Source: Neobacillus pocheonensis (GTDB taxonomy: Bacteria; Bacillota; Bacilli; Bacillales; Cytobacillaceae). From it: a DNA stretch of 64,000 nt. Location: assembly GCA_023702235.1 (NCBI GenBank), contig JAMQCR010000002.1:930001-994000 (forward strand), written 5' to 3'. Of the stretch, positions 19,901-28,379 are shown one piece after another; the first letter of the stretch is position 1; each line of letters opens with the position of its first letter. Below the pieces are notes generated by a model, which saw nothing but the letters and a program-made list of their open reading frames with translations, did not search any database and was not told the DNA's origin. The translations under genes were made by a program, and so were the position numbers.

Positions 19901-21337
19901 CCAGAACCAGATGAACCGATGAGTATATTAGAAAATATGCTGCAAACGGCACAGAAGGAAGCGAAGGCAGCGGAAAAAGAAGAACGGGACCAAGGAACGG
20001 CTGTAACAGTCGCAGAAACGTCCCAAAAGCATGCAACCGAACAGCGTGACAAGTTAGGAAAGAAAGTATCAAAGCATGAAAAACAGCCTGAAGAATGGGA
20101 AGACCTTGACTTAGAAGTAAAAGCAGTTGAAATTAAAGACCAAACGAAAAGAACGAAAGAGGAAATAAAGCAGGCTGAGAAACGCCAAAAAGAAACAGAA
20201 GCGAATATTACTGGTTATGAAGGAGATTTGTTAACCTTATCCGTTATCCTAAAGGAGGAAGCGGCAGCATTTACTGATACAGATTTAGAAAAAATTAAGA
20301 GTCAAGGAAAGCAATGTATCTTATCCTGGTGCGAAGAACATCAAGCTATTCAGGAAGAAGGCCAAGAGAAGCATGCGAAAATCGAACAATCATTGCGCAA
20401 TTTAAAGATCACGATTGAAGGAAAAGATTGGGAGATTCGGTTTAAAAATGAGGTATTAACAACATTAGACCATATGGATACGAGGCATTATTCGTATATT
20501 CAAAGTGTAGTTAAAAATATGAAGCGTTTTTCACAAAGTGGATTGGAACAATTAGAACGCGACAAAGAAAGGGCAGAAAAGGCACAAAATTTCTGGGCCA
20601 GCCGTGCCAGTATGAAGGTCATGAGCATTTCAGAGGCCATTCGTTCAATGATTGCAAAAATGAAGCTGAAAAATGAACGAGGATCCTTTCCACTCGTCCA
20701 GCTAAAAGAAGACATCTTACCTAAACAGGCTGAAGATATCGAGCCGCTGCTGAAGCAGCATTTTGTAGCTGCCATTAACAAAATTACTAAGCAATTTGAT
20801 ATGATTGATGATACTAATCGAGCCGTAGACCAAGAAATAAAACAACTTATTAGTGATGAACAAATTTTGTTTGTATCACTACGAAATCGATATCCTGAGC
20901 TACTCGTCTATAATATGCGAACTGATAATGCCTTTATGTACGGGAAACCGCAAAGAGAGCATTATTCAACCTGGCAGACAATTAATCAAGGTTCAAAGAC
21001 GAAATCTGATGGTAGTGGAGGACAAAAGCTATCAGCCCGAATGATTATGATGATGATGTTATTATCAGTTAAAAACGAAACAGATCAAAGTTGGGTTCCT
21101 TTAGTCTGTGATAATCCGTTCGGACAAGCTGCATCTGCACATGTCCTCGACCCGATATTCTCAGTTGCCGAAAAACTGAAGTTCCAATTCATTGTCGTCA
21201 CTCCGCCCGAACTTGTGAAGACGGAAATCAGCCAAAGATTTGATGCTTATTATAAATTGGACTTCATTCGCGAAAAAGGTAAAGAAATTGTTTCGGACAC
21301 AATTGTTCCGGCCTTTCGAATTTACCAGGGCAGCTAA
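16887..21337 (+). pseudogene. jetC: Wadjet SMC ATPase JetC, frameshift after codon 11
   Basis: The gene should start at ATG 16887 (MPKIHRIRIVG), but a missing T near 16920 gives TGA. The remaining 1467 residues are open from ATG 16934. Walker A is in MMNGGGKGVFLQTIF, the ABC signature in GSGGQKLSARMIMMMM, and Walker B in WVPLVCDNPFGQAAS. Between them are some 1000 residues of coiled coil with a hinge region. It is a MukB-like motor for loop extrusion on plasmid DNA. A protein started at 16934 would lose only the first beta-strand, so partial function is conceivable. Confidence 0.9.
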
Positions 21338-21445
21338 AGTAGCTCAATAAGACAAAAAATGATAAAATCAAGAGTTTAATGTAAAAAGCCCACTTTTCCG
21401 TATGGAAGGTGGGATGAATATTTGTACTAAGGTTACTAGAGTATA

Positions 21446-21594
21446 AGAGTTGCTGAAACATTAGATACTACAATTAATTATGTTTATGAACTACCATTAC
21501 CAAAATTTTCACACAGTGATAAAGGTGCCATGATTGGTGCCCAAATTTTTAAAATTATAAATCACAAGAAAACACTAGAAAGCAAGAGACCTTG
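21446..21594 (+). pseudogene. Unidentified C-terminal fragment
   Basis: An open frame with no start reads VAETLDTTINYVYELPLPKF then FSHSDKGAMIGAQIFKIINH to a TGA. It lies between jetC and the tRNA-Sec-like fragment, so it may be the tail of a gene cut by the island boundary. I do not recognise the family. Confidence 0.35.
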
Positions 21595-21639
21595 ATATAT
21601 CAATATTTAAGGGTATATCAAGATACTAGAAAAACAGGT

Positions 21640-21710
21640 GCCAGCAATCTTCAAAACTGCTGGACCTGCGTGCCATGTCTGGTGGGTTCGATTCCCACGC
21701 AGTCCCGACA
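21640..21710 (+). other. tRNA-Sec-like 3' fragment, candidate right attachment site
   Basis: CCAGCAAT and ACTGCTGG form an anticodon stem (one mismatch) around CTTCAAA, giving anticodon UCA. GTGGG-TTCGATT-CCCAC is a T-arm, and CAGTCCCG is a 3' acceptor strand. No matching 5' acceptor half lies upstream. It is the directly repeated partner of 11641-11707: both share CTTCAAAACTGCT, TTCGATTCCCA and GTCCCG.CAACCA. Confidence 0.5.
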
Positions 21711-21867
21711 ACCATGATATATAAGGGTTTTTGAGGAATTATAATGAAGCTGAGAGAGAAGCCTTTTGTCAAAAAAACTTGTCCTCCTTAGGGTTTAAAT
21801 ATTATAGGAAAAACACTTATCCTTTAGATGTATCTATATTTTGTTCAATAAATGGAATTTTATTTCC

Positions 21868-21900
21868 AAATAAGGCGATATATTTAATATCGCCTTATTT
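21868..21900. terminator. Bidirectional hairpin terminator
   Basis: AAATAAGGCGATAT and ATCGCCTTATTT form a stem with A/T-rich ends just past the stop of the minus-strand coiled-coil gene. Confidence 0.7.
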
Positions 21901-21922
21901 GGGATACCATTTTATTATGAAT

Positions 21923-22681
21923 TTAGTCAGTGTGTTTTTGACTTTCTTCTTTCTTATTGTTCATCAATAATAAGGTGAGTGGCTGCTCAGAACCTGTCAT
22001 GAGTTTATAGATATAAGAAGAAGTTATTTTATAGCCATCGTCTATTTTTGTCGCCAAGTAATTGGTACGTTCAAATAGAATCGAGCGGATATGATTCAGT
22101 TGGCGAGATATTTTGTCTATTAACACCTCTTGATTGTCCATCCGTAGCAACATGCCTTCTTGAAAATCCTCTTGTTTAGTCATTTTTTCAGTAACTTCTT
22201 TTTGTAATGCAAGTTGCTCATTCATTTGCAAAACGAGCTGATGGTGGGCTACTTCATTTTTCTCTAACCGCTTCGCAATTTCTTTATTGATGTCATTAAG
22301 ACAATCGACTTTTTCAGTTATACCCTTTTTTAACAAGGCTTCATTTTCTAGAAAAGCATGCAAATTGTTATTCTTTTCACTAATAGTCTGTATGAATTGA
22401 ATAATCATGTTTTCAACTTCTTTTTGCTGGAGGTTACTTGTTTTTAAATCATTTAGCTGATGGTCAACCTGATTCCAATGATTTATTATTGTCTCTTCTT
22501 GTTGGATAGTCCGCAAGTTTAGTTCAGCAAAGGATTTTCTTAGCATAGCATTAGATTTTTGTTGTTCGTTAATTAACTCTGTAAGGTAATCCTGCCGAGA
22601 AAACACCTGATTTGGTTCATGGATTTTTTCTGTATTTTTATAAACATCAGGATGATCACTATCGTAAATGAATATTCCCAT
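21923..22681 (-). CDS. Coiled-coil hypothetical protein
   Basis: 252 residues starting MGIFIYDSDHPDVYKNTEKI, mostly long amphipathic helices (ELINEQQKSNAMLRKSFAE, LNDINKEIAKRLEKNEVAHH). There are no membrane segments or signal peptide. It resembles uncharacterised cytoplasmic coiled-coil proteins common in the B. cereus and Neobacillus lineages. An AGAGAGG site lies just before the ATG at 22681. Its end is separated from the island border by a bidirectional terminator. No function can be given. Confidence 0.75.
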   Translation of the reverse strand: MGIFIYDSDHPDVYKNTEKIHEPNQVFSRQDYLTELINEQQKSNAMLRKSFAELNLRTIQQEETIINHWNQVDHQLNDLKTSNLQQKEVENMIIQFIQTISEKNNNLHAFLENEALLKKGITEKVDCLNDINKEIAKRLEKNEVAHHQLVLQMNEQLALQKEVTEKMTKQEDFQEGMLLRMDNQEVLIDKISRQLNHIRSILFERTNYLATKIDDGYKITSSYIYKLMTGSEQPLTLLLMNNKKEESQKHTD

Positions 22682-22859
22682 ACCTCTCTCCGCCTTTTTT
22701 ATTGTTGTGATATTTTATGCCTTAACAACAAAAGAGGGGACATTAATGGGCTAATAACCATTGATTTAGCACCTTGTTGCAGAACAAATTTGATTATTGG
22801 ATACATCAAATAGCAAAAAAAATCGCTTTGGTAAAATAATTACCAAGCGTTAAGCTTCA

Positions 22860-23200
22860 TTAGGCAAGCTGCGGGGTATTCAACACGTACTTTTTTATGA
22901 CTTTTGCAACATCATCATTCATATTAGTGGCTGTGACATTGTCAGCATTTTCCTTAATATCTTCAGATGCATTGCCCATTGCCACACCAAGACCTGAGAA
23001 CTCAATCATTGCGAGGTCATTGTAGGTATCTCCCATGGCAATAACTTCTTCGCGTATATTCCCAAGCTGTTGTGAATTAAAAAGTTAAGGCTTGTTCCTT
23101 TTGTTACACCTTCCTCGGTAAACTCCAAAAAGAATGGTTTAGAGCACATCGCACTTCTTTGACTGGCTAACTCTTGGTGGAGCTTTTTTTACGGTAGCAT
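22860..23200 (-). pseudogene. Cof-type HAD phosphatase remnant
   Basis: The minus strand reads EEVIAMGDTYNDLAMIEFSG (HAD motif IV, GDxxND), then GVAMGNASEDIKENADNVTA and a stop. An upstream piece in another frame reads PFFLEFTEEGVTKGTSLN. This is the C-terminal third of a YidA/Cof-type sugar phosphatase with a frameshift near 23075. The N-terminal catalytic Asp motif is absent. Confidence 0.8.
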
Positions 23201-23220
23201 GCTTTTAGTCGTCCGCAAGC

Positions 23221-23345
23221 TGCCGCCTTGGAATGATTTATCCAGAAATCTATGAAACGCAAGCAAAAGCGATTTTCTATGCCGCTACGAAACTGGCTGA
23301 AAAAGGTATAGAAATGCCAAAAATCATGATCCCACTTGTGGATTT
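23221..23345 (+). pseudogene. Pyruvate, phosphate dikinase fragment
   Basis: A 40-codon stretch on the plus strand reads RLGMIYPEIYETQAKAIFYA then KLAEKGIEMPKIMIPLV. This is recognisable as part of the PEP-utilising C-terminal barrel of PPDK. No flanking continuation is found. Confidence 0.7.
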
Positions 23346-23399
23346 ACCCCATTTTTCGAGAATCGGTTGAAGGTTTTCCAAATGTATTAAACCAGAAAA

Positions 23400-23960
23400 G
23401 AGAATGAGGAGAAAACTGAATATTGGCAATAAATAGATAGTAGAAAAGTACACCTCGCAACCCATGCAATGACTTCAAATCCCTTATGAAGGGCGTAAAT
23501 AGTTGTTAATATCATCAATGTATTATATAGGGATTTTTAAGTTTGTAGTGAGGCTGATATAGTCATTCTTTTTGTTATGGCATAAAAAAAAGACCTCCAA
23601 CAATATCGATGGAGTTTGAAAAAGGGGAGAAATAATAATCCTTGAGTACTAAGGTGCAAACCTTACATTTCTATTTTGCACAAATGCAGTAGAAAATATA
23701 CGAAAATACCCATCCATTTTCTATAAGGATGGGTATGAGGGGGATTGCCAAGTCCTTGGGGTTTTAGGTTCCTTGGTTCATTTTCATTATGGAATAAATT
23801 GTCCATAATAATTCAATTAAAATTTTAAGTAATTGTAAATAATTTGTAAATAATTCCATTGCAGGTGGTAAGAGTGTTTTAGTGTTTCTTTTTTTATTTG
23901 AAATATTTGTCGATAAATTTTCTAATATAACTCCATTTACTATATAGTACAATCTTGCTA
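23400..23960. other. Gene-poor AT-rich stretch
   Basis: There is no supported gene here. It holds a hairpin ATACCCATCC/GGATGGGTAT at 23706-23736 and a weaker stem near 23590-23615 (ACCTCCAAC/GATGGAGTTT). Short minus-strand open frames look accidental. Confidence 0.5.
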
Positions 23961-23979
23961 TTAAATAAAAAAGAAAAGG

Positions 23980-24584
23980 GGTTTTTTAAGTCCGAAGAAC
24001 TACCATTAGAGGTGCCGCAGAAAAAGAAAAAAGGATTATTTATTTCGATTATTGGAATTATTTTAGTTTTAGTCGCAGCCGCAAGTGCCTGATATTGGAA
24101 TTACTATAATATAGCAAAGGTAGAGAAACAATACAAAACTAATATGGTATTGGTCTTCGTTACTGCAACAACTACTGCTGCAAAAGCAGAAGGTATGATA
24201 AACACGTATCAGCAGATATGGCATGATGATATTTTTAATGGTGGATTATACCACCAGCAATGGAACCTATCATTCAGATCGGCTTAGTTAATTTAATAAG
24301 GCAATTAAAGCTCAGCATGACATCTATGATGAATTAGGTGACAATAAAAATTAGCCGCTGGTATGATCAGTGTAAATACGACCATAGATGAACTAAAAAA
24401 CCCACCATTTCAATACAAAGATTTGTATAAAGAAATTGTAGATTTATATTCTAGCTTATCCCGTTTTGTGGATATGGTGAATAATCCAACTGGGTCATTG
24501 CAATCGTATTCAAGCGATGCCAACAACCTAGATAATGATGTATCCAAGAAAATTAATAGCATTAAGGTTCAATTACCAAATTGA
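23980..24584 (+). pseudogene. Membrane-anchored protein remnant
   Basis: The plus strand reads VPQKKKKGLFISIIGIILVL followed by VAAASA and a TGA stop, i.e. a basic stretch and one N-terminal membrane segment. It continues YWNYYNIAKVEKQYKTN and, after frame changes near 24250 and 24355, ISVNTTIDELKNPPFQYKDL to LDNDVSKKINSIKVQLPN and a stop. The C-terminal part looks helical and extracellular. It may be a degraded exported protein; the family is not recognised. Confidence 0.55.
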
Positions 24585-24741
24585 TTCGAAATTTTAACTG
24601 GTATTCAAAATTAAAATCCCTATTTAGTTGGAGTGGCTGAATAGTCGCCCTTTTTGTTCCTACAATATACACAATTATTCCAATAAAACGTCTTCTAATT
24701 TATGTATGATTAAGATGTAACAATATTTGGGATGTGCTTTA

Positions 24742-24951
24742 ATGTATAAAATGCAATTGTGTAATGCCTCCACCCAAGAAGTTTTACGTGAAGAAACATA
24801 TAAAAACCCTGACTTTATTGAAGGTTGTATTGAGTCCGCAAAAAATAGTGTTGGAGATGCTTATCTCCAACAACGATTATTCCAGGCAAATTATGTCTCA
24901 CATTCAGTTATTAACGTGGGAGTTGAAGAAGGATTATTGAATAGTTTTTAA
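24742..24951 (+). CDS. Small hypothetical protein (69 aa)
   Basis: ATG 24742 opens MYKMQLCNASTQEVLREE and ends VGVEEGLLNSF. There are no membrane or signal features. TTTGGGATG upstream offers a weak ribosome site. It stands alone between the membrane-protein remnant and a SnoaL-like gene, and I do not recognise it. Confidence 0.5.
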   Translation: MYKMQLCNASTQEVLREETYKNPDFIEGCIESAKNSVGDAYLQQRLFQANYVSHSVINVGVEEGLLNSF

Positions 24952-25032
24952 AAAATTACCAATTTTTCAATATAATGGTTTAACGATGTGTTATAGTTTA
25001 TATTGATAATGTTTTCTAGGGGGGGATTTTTG

Positions 25033-25422
25033 ATGGAACACGAATTGAAAGATTTTATTAAGAAGTGCGACATTGCAATCAAACAGGAGGATTTTGATAC
25101 TTTGATGAACTACTATACCGAGGACGCAATTTTAGTTGTAAAACCTGGAATGATTGCACGAGGTAGAGAAGAAATAAAAAAAGCATTCATTGCAATTGCA
25201 AAATACTTCAATAATTCTCTTGTACCAACACAGGGAGAAATGATTATATTAGAAGCTGGTGATACTGCATTAGTTATTTCCCAAACCCTACTTGATGCTG
25301 ATAAAAAAGATAACGAATATCCAATGGATAGAAGGGCGACATATGTGTTTAAGAAAAATTCACAAGGCGAATGGCTATGTGCGATAGATAACTCTTATGG
25401 TACCGAATTAATTGGTAAATAG
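25033..25422 (+). CDS. SnoaL-like / NTF2-fold protein
   Basis: A 129-residue DUF4440/SnoaL-type domain. DTLMNYYTEDAILVVKPGM and GREEIKKAFIAIAKYF give the cone-shaped NTF2 fold, ending with RATYVFKKNSQGEWLCAIDNS. ATG 25033 follows CTAGGGGGGGA at a good distance. Such proteins are small-molecule-binding or ketosteroid-isomerase-like; no catalytic pair can be assigned. The first copy of the array repeat begins 10 bases after its stop. Confidence 0.8.
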   Translation: MEHELKDFIKKCDIAIKQEDFDTLMNYYTEDAILVVKPGMIARGREEIKKAFIAIAKYFNNSLVPTQGEMIILEAGDTALVISQTLLDADKKDNEYPMDRRATYVFKKNSQGEWLCAIDNSYGTELIGK

Positions 25423-25431
25423 GGAGCATAT

Positions 25432-25497
25432 ATTGAACAAGGATGAGGTTGCTGTGGCAGCTTTTTTATTTTCTAACGGTTCAGGTTATTGAATAAG
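25432..25497 (+). repeat. Array repeat 1 (degenerate)
   Basis: TTGAACAAGGATG (left box) is followed by a GGTTGCTGTGGCAGC stem with T-run, then TTCTAACGGTTCAGGTTATTGAATAAG split as a weak right box. It starts right after the SnoaL-like stop. Confidence 0.6.
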
Positions 25498-25640
25498 GAT
25501 TATTAAATGACTGGTAATAGATAAGTAACCATATAGAAAGGTGGGGGACGACTGCCAAATACACGTGGGGCTGAAAGGGGTTACTTTTAAAATATCGACA
25601 TATGTTTAAATAAATATTGATTGAAGGGAGTTGTACCCTC

Positions 25641-25907
25641 ATGCAACGGATAAAACTTATGATTAAAGTGTTTCTGAATGAACCTTTGTGGTTCAAAATA
25701 CTAATTTCTATAACTTTCCTTGCTTCAATTATTTTAAGCAGTTCAATTTTTTCAAATCATGCTTATTTGCGAAGTTGTTCCAAATTAGCAGCGGCTATCT
25801 TCTTTTGTGCTTACGGTATTAAATTTAGGAGGAATTTTAAAACAGCTTTACTCTTCTATGCTTGTTCGGTAATATCTATTTTCCTATCCATTAGGTCATT
25901 ATTTTAG
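25641..25907 (+). CDS. Small membrane protein (88 aa), array cassette
   Basis: ATG 25641 with GGGAG 10 bases upstream. There are three hydrophobic segments: WFKILISITFLASIILSSSI, LAAAIFFCAYGIKF and ALLFYACSVISIFLSI. An N-terminal basic helix (MQRIKLMIKVF) precedes them. No family recognised. It is the only gene between array repeats 1 and 2. Confidence 0.65.
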   Translation: MQRIKLMIKVFLNEPLWFKILISITFLASIILSSSIFSNHAYLRSCSKLAAAIFFCAYGIKFRRNFKTALLFYACSVISIFLSIRSLF

Positions 25908-25959
25908 TTTTATAATAGATTGAAATTAGCATATAAAAAAGATAAATATTAATAGACCT

Positions 25960-26060
25960 TCTTTAACTATCTGGGTGCTTTAGTTTCACAAAAATTGGAC
26001 TGTTTCGGCAGTCCTTTTTCATTAATCGTTATTTAACTAAAGGGGCAGTTTAGTTTAAGT
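25960..26060 (+). repeat. Array repeat 2
   Basis: Left box TTTAACTATCTGGGTGC, inner stem GGACTG/CAGTCC with T-run, right box TTTAACTAAAGGGGCAG then TTTAGTTT. Its interior is almost identical to repeat 3 at 30307, on the far side of the bsd locus. Confidence 0.8.
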
Positions 26061-26206
26061 ATAATCCTTCACAATGTTATAGAAAAAGCCGATCCTGTAA
26101 GAGGAATCCGGCTATAGTCCATTTTTTTACACTTGAGTTTAATCAATGACAACTTTCAATGAAAGATGATAAGTCCATGTCACTTTTAATTATTTGTAAA
26201 AATCCC

Positions 26207-26560
26207 CTAAATTGAATATTCCTTGTTTAACTCTTCGAGCAATTCGATTCCCAACTGTATACTCAAATCTGTCATGACTTTTATTTCTTCTTTGGTAATA
26301 TTGTCTAAGTGCGTTCCGCAGCAAATGGCAAAGTTTCCTGAAAACCGTTTTCTAAGACGAATTGCAATCTCTTCCGTAATATAAAATTCCTTATGGGTCT
26401 GAAGCTGAACCGTTTGCAATGGTTCAAGTCTGTGCCCTGCAGTAATGGTTCCCAAGTGAGGTTGGTCGCCTCCGGAAATCATAACGACAATATCTTTTCC
26501 CATAAAATAGGCATCTAAAACCAAATGTATTCGTCCATGTTTTTTCTCGATATGAATCAT
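26207..26560 (-). CDS. lpdD: Prenylated-flavin chaperone LpdD-like protein
   Basis: 117 residues with ISGGDQPHLGTITAG near the N-terminus and GNFAICCGTHLDNITKEE near the C-terminus, typical of the LpdD subunit found with UbiD-type aromatic acid decarboxylases. LpdD helps load or mature prenylated FMN in the decarboxylase. Its ATG overlaps the stop of the ubiX gene by four bases, so the two are coupled. A hairpin AGCCG/CCGGCT near 26087-26120 may end the transcript. Confidence 0.8.
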   Translation of the reverse strand: MIHIEKKHGRIHLVLDAYFMGKDIVVMISGGDQPHLGTITAGHRLEPLQTVQLQTHKEFYITEEIAIRLRKRFSGNFAICCGTHLDNITKEEIKVMTDLSIQLGIELLEELNKEYSI

Positions 26561-27147
26561 ACCAGTGTAGCCTCTTTTCGATTATTATTTATACCATCCC
26601 ATCTTTTTGCTTCTGGTAAATGAATTCCAAACTGGTCGATTACTCGATATACAATATGATTGATCACATCATCAATCGTTTGAGGGTGGTTATAAAAAGC
26701 AGGCATTGGAGGAAAAATCATGGCTCCCATTCGAGATAAAGTTAACATATTTTCCAAATGGATATCGTTAAGTGGGGTTTCCCTTGTTAATAATAATAAT
26801 TTCTTTCGTTCCTTTAAAATAACGTCCGCTGCGCGTGTGACAAGGTTATCAGCAAGCCCCACCCGAATAGAAGCCAATGTTTTCATGCTGCATGGGGCGA
26901 CAATCATTCCATCTACTTGAAAGGATCCGCTAGAAATTCTCGCTCCTAAATCTTTTACTGAATAATGATAATCAGCTAAATTTTCTACATCCTTTACTGT
27001 ATAATGGGTTTCCGTTTGAATCGTTGCTCCTGCCCACTGAGACATGACCAAGTGAGTTTCGATTTCTGTTTTCTTAAGAATTTCCAAAAGGCGAATTCCG
27101 AAAATCGCTCCCGTTGCTCCAGACATTCCAACGATAATTTTTTTCAT
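26557..27147 (-). CDS. bsdB: Flavin prenyltransferase (UbiX/BsdB)
   Basis: 196 residues. It opens MKKIIVGMSGATGAIFGIRL with the flavin-binding GxSGA motif, and has VAPCSMKTLASIRVG and LLLLTRETPLN, all UbiX hallmarks. It attaches a dimethylallyl group to FMN to make prenyl-FMN for the UbiD partner. ATG 27147 follows GGAGAGAG. The gene is divergent from the LysR regulator, with a 126-base spacer that holds the candidate operator. Confidence 0.92.
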   Translation of the reverse strand: MKKIIVGMSGATGAIFGIRLLEILKKTEIETHLVMSQWAGATIQTETHYTVKDVENLADYHYSVKDLGARISSGSFQVDGMIVAPCSMKTLASIRVGLADNLVTRAADVILKERKKLLLLTRETPLNDIHLENMLTLSRMGAMIFPPMPAFYNHPQTIDDVINHIVYRVIDQFGIHLPEAKRWDGINNNRKEATLV

Positions 27148-27211
27148 ATATTCTCTCTCCTTGTCTTTTTCTTTTCTATAAAAATTATACAAAGGATTAT
27201 GATATATTGAT

Positions 27212-27252
27212 AATATCTATTAAATGTATATATAATACCATCAAGGTATAAA
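27212..27252. promoter_or_regulatory. Candidate BsdA (LysR) operator, bsdB/bsdA side
   Basis: The block AATATCTATTA, ATATAATACC, AGGTATAA contains the inverted repeat ATACC-N5-GGTAT (27235-27249), a LysR-type T-N11-A site. The same block occurs in reverse orientation upstream of bsdC. Confidence 0.7.
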
Positions 27253-27273
27253 ATTGATTAGGAGTATGGATTT

Positions 27274-28161
27274 ATGGATATTCGACAATTACGATATTTT
27301 ATAGCCATTGCAGAAGAAGGGACCATAACAAAGGCGGCGGAAGCACTACATATGGCTCAACCACCTCTTAGCCGGCAATTAAAATTAATAGAAGATGAAT
27401 TAGGTGTAATGTTATTTGAGCGCAATAAAAAGAAAAAAGTTACGTTAACGAATGAAGGGAAATTATTTCTAAAGAAAGCAAAACAGGTGCTTTTTACTTT
27501 AGAAGAGGCAATTATAGAAGTACAGGAATTTGGGGAGGAAATAAGCGGTACTCTTTCAATTGGATCTACAATATACAATGCCCCACTTTTACTATCAACA
27601 TTAAAAGAATTCCGAAAAAAATATCCTCAAGTCAATTTTAGCATTTGGGAAGGTAACTCCATTCGATTAATGGAGCTATTAGATAACCACCAAATTGACA
27701 TCGCACTTTCGGGAAGTTCCTTTGCAAAGGATCGTTTTGAAATGATTGAATTAGATAAAGATCCTTGTGTATTTATTGTGCCTAAGGATTTTGAGGTAGA
27801 AACAGACAATGTCGACATTAATACAATTACAACATTTCCATTAATCCTTTTAGGTCCATCAGAGGGAAATACATTGTACGATCAAATTATAAATGAGTTT
27901 AAACGTTTAGATTTAGTACCTAGTATTTTATGCGAATGCCATGATTCGGCGATGCTGCTGAACTTGGTATCAATGGGATTCGGGGCAACAATATTACCTT
28001 TATCGTTGGCAAATGCACAGTTAAAAGGAGATTTTAATATCCTTCCAATTGAAAAAAATCCATGGGAAACTCAACCTGCCTTGATCTGGCGGTCTAATAG
28101 CTATTTGTCAGTAACTGCGAAAGAATTTTTGCGTTTTTTCCAAGAAAAAATTCGTGAATAA
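27274..28161 (+). CDS. bsdA: LysR-family regulator (BsdA-like)
   Basis: 295 residues. The N-terminal winged helix-turn-helix is MDIRQLRYFIAIAEEGTITK then QPPLSRQLKLIEDELGVMLF. The C-terminal periplasmic-binding-like effector domain includes LSGSSFAKDRFE and SMGFGATILPLSLA. In B. subtilis the equivalent regulator activates bsdBCD in response to phenolic acids such as salicylate. Here it sits between the two arms of the locus, divergent from bsdB and 219 bases before bsdC. Confidence 0.88.
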   Translation: MDIRQLRYFIAIAEEGTITKAAEALHMAQPPLSRQLKLIEDELGVMLFERNKKKKVTLTNEGKLFLKKAKQVLFTLEEAIIEVQEFGEEISGTLSIGSTIYNAPLLLSTLKEFRKKYPQVNFSIWEGNSIRLMELLDNHQIDIALSGSSFAKDRFEMIELDKDPCVFIVPKDFEVETDNVDINTITTFPLILLGPSEGNTLYDQIINEFKRLDLVPSILCECHDSAMLLNLVSMGFGATILPLSLANAQLKGDFNILPIEKNPWETQPALIWRSNSYLSVTAKEFLRFFQEKIRE

Positions 28162-28201
28162 AAATTTAACAAAGTTCATATCAAAAGAGTGTTTAAAGTA
28201 C

Positions 28202-28230
28202 AAAAAGGCAGGCAATTCCTGCCTTTTTTC
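28202..28230 (+). terminator. Terminator of the LysR gene
   Basis: AAAAAGGCAGG and CCTGCCTTTTTT form a stem with loop CAATT and a T-run, 41 bases after the stop. Confidence 0.9.
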
Positions 28231-28267
28231 TTTTGTTTGCATACAAAATGGGTATGTCATGCTCATA

Positions 28268-28307
28268 TTATACCTTATAAGTATTATATAAATATATAAT
28301 AGATATT
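28268..28307. promoter_or_regulatory. Candidate BsdA operator upstream of bsdC
   Basis: Read on the minus strand this is AATATCTATTA, then ATATAATACT and AAGGTATAA, matching the block at 27212-27252 in inverse orientation. The core inverted repeat is ATACC-TTATA-AGTAT (28270-28284). It lies about 70-110 bases before the bsdC start. Confidence 0.7.
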
Positions 28308-28379
28308 TCCGATATTTAAAATCCGAGCTTATAATTTTTACTGTACTGCAATTGTTATTATTTTTAGGAGGAATTCGAT

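Noticed and set aside
21731..21970. 79-codon plus-strand open frame
   Set aside because: It runs through a bidirectional terminator and into the 3' end of the minus-strand coiled-coil gene, with no ribosome site.
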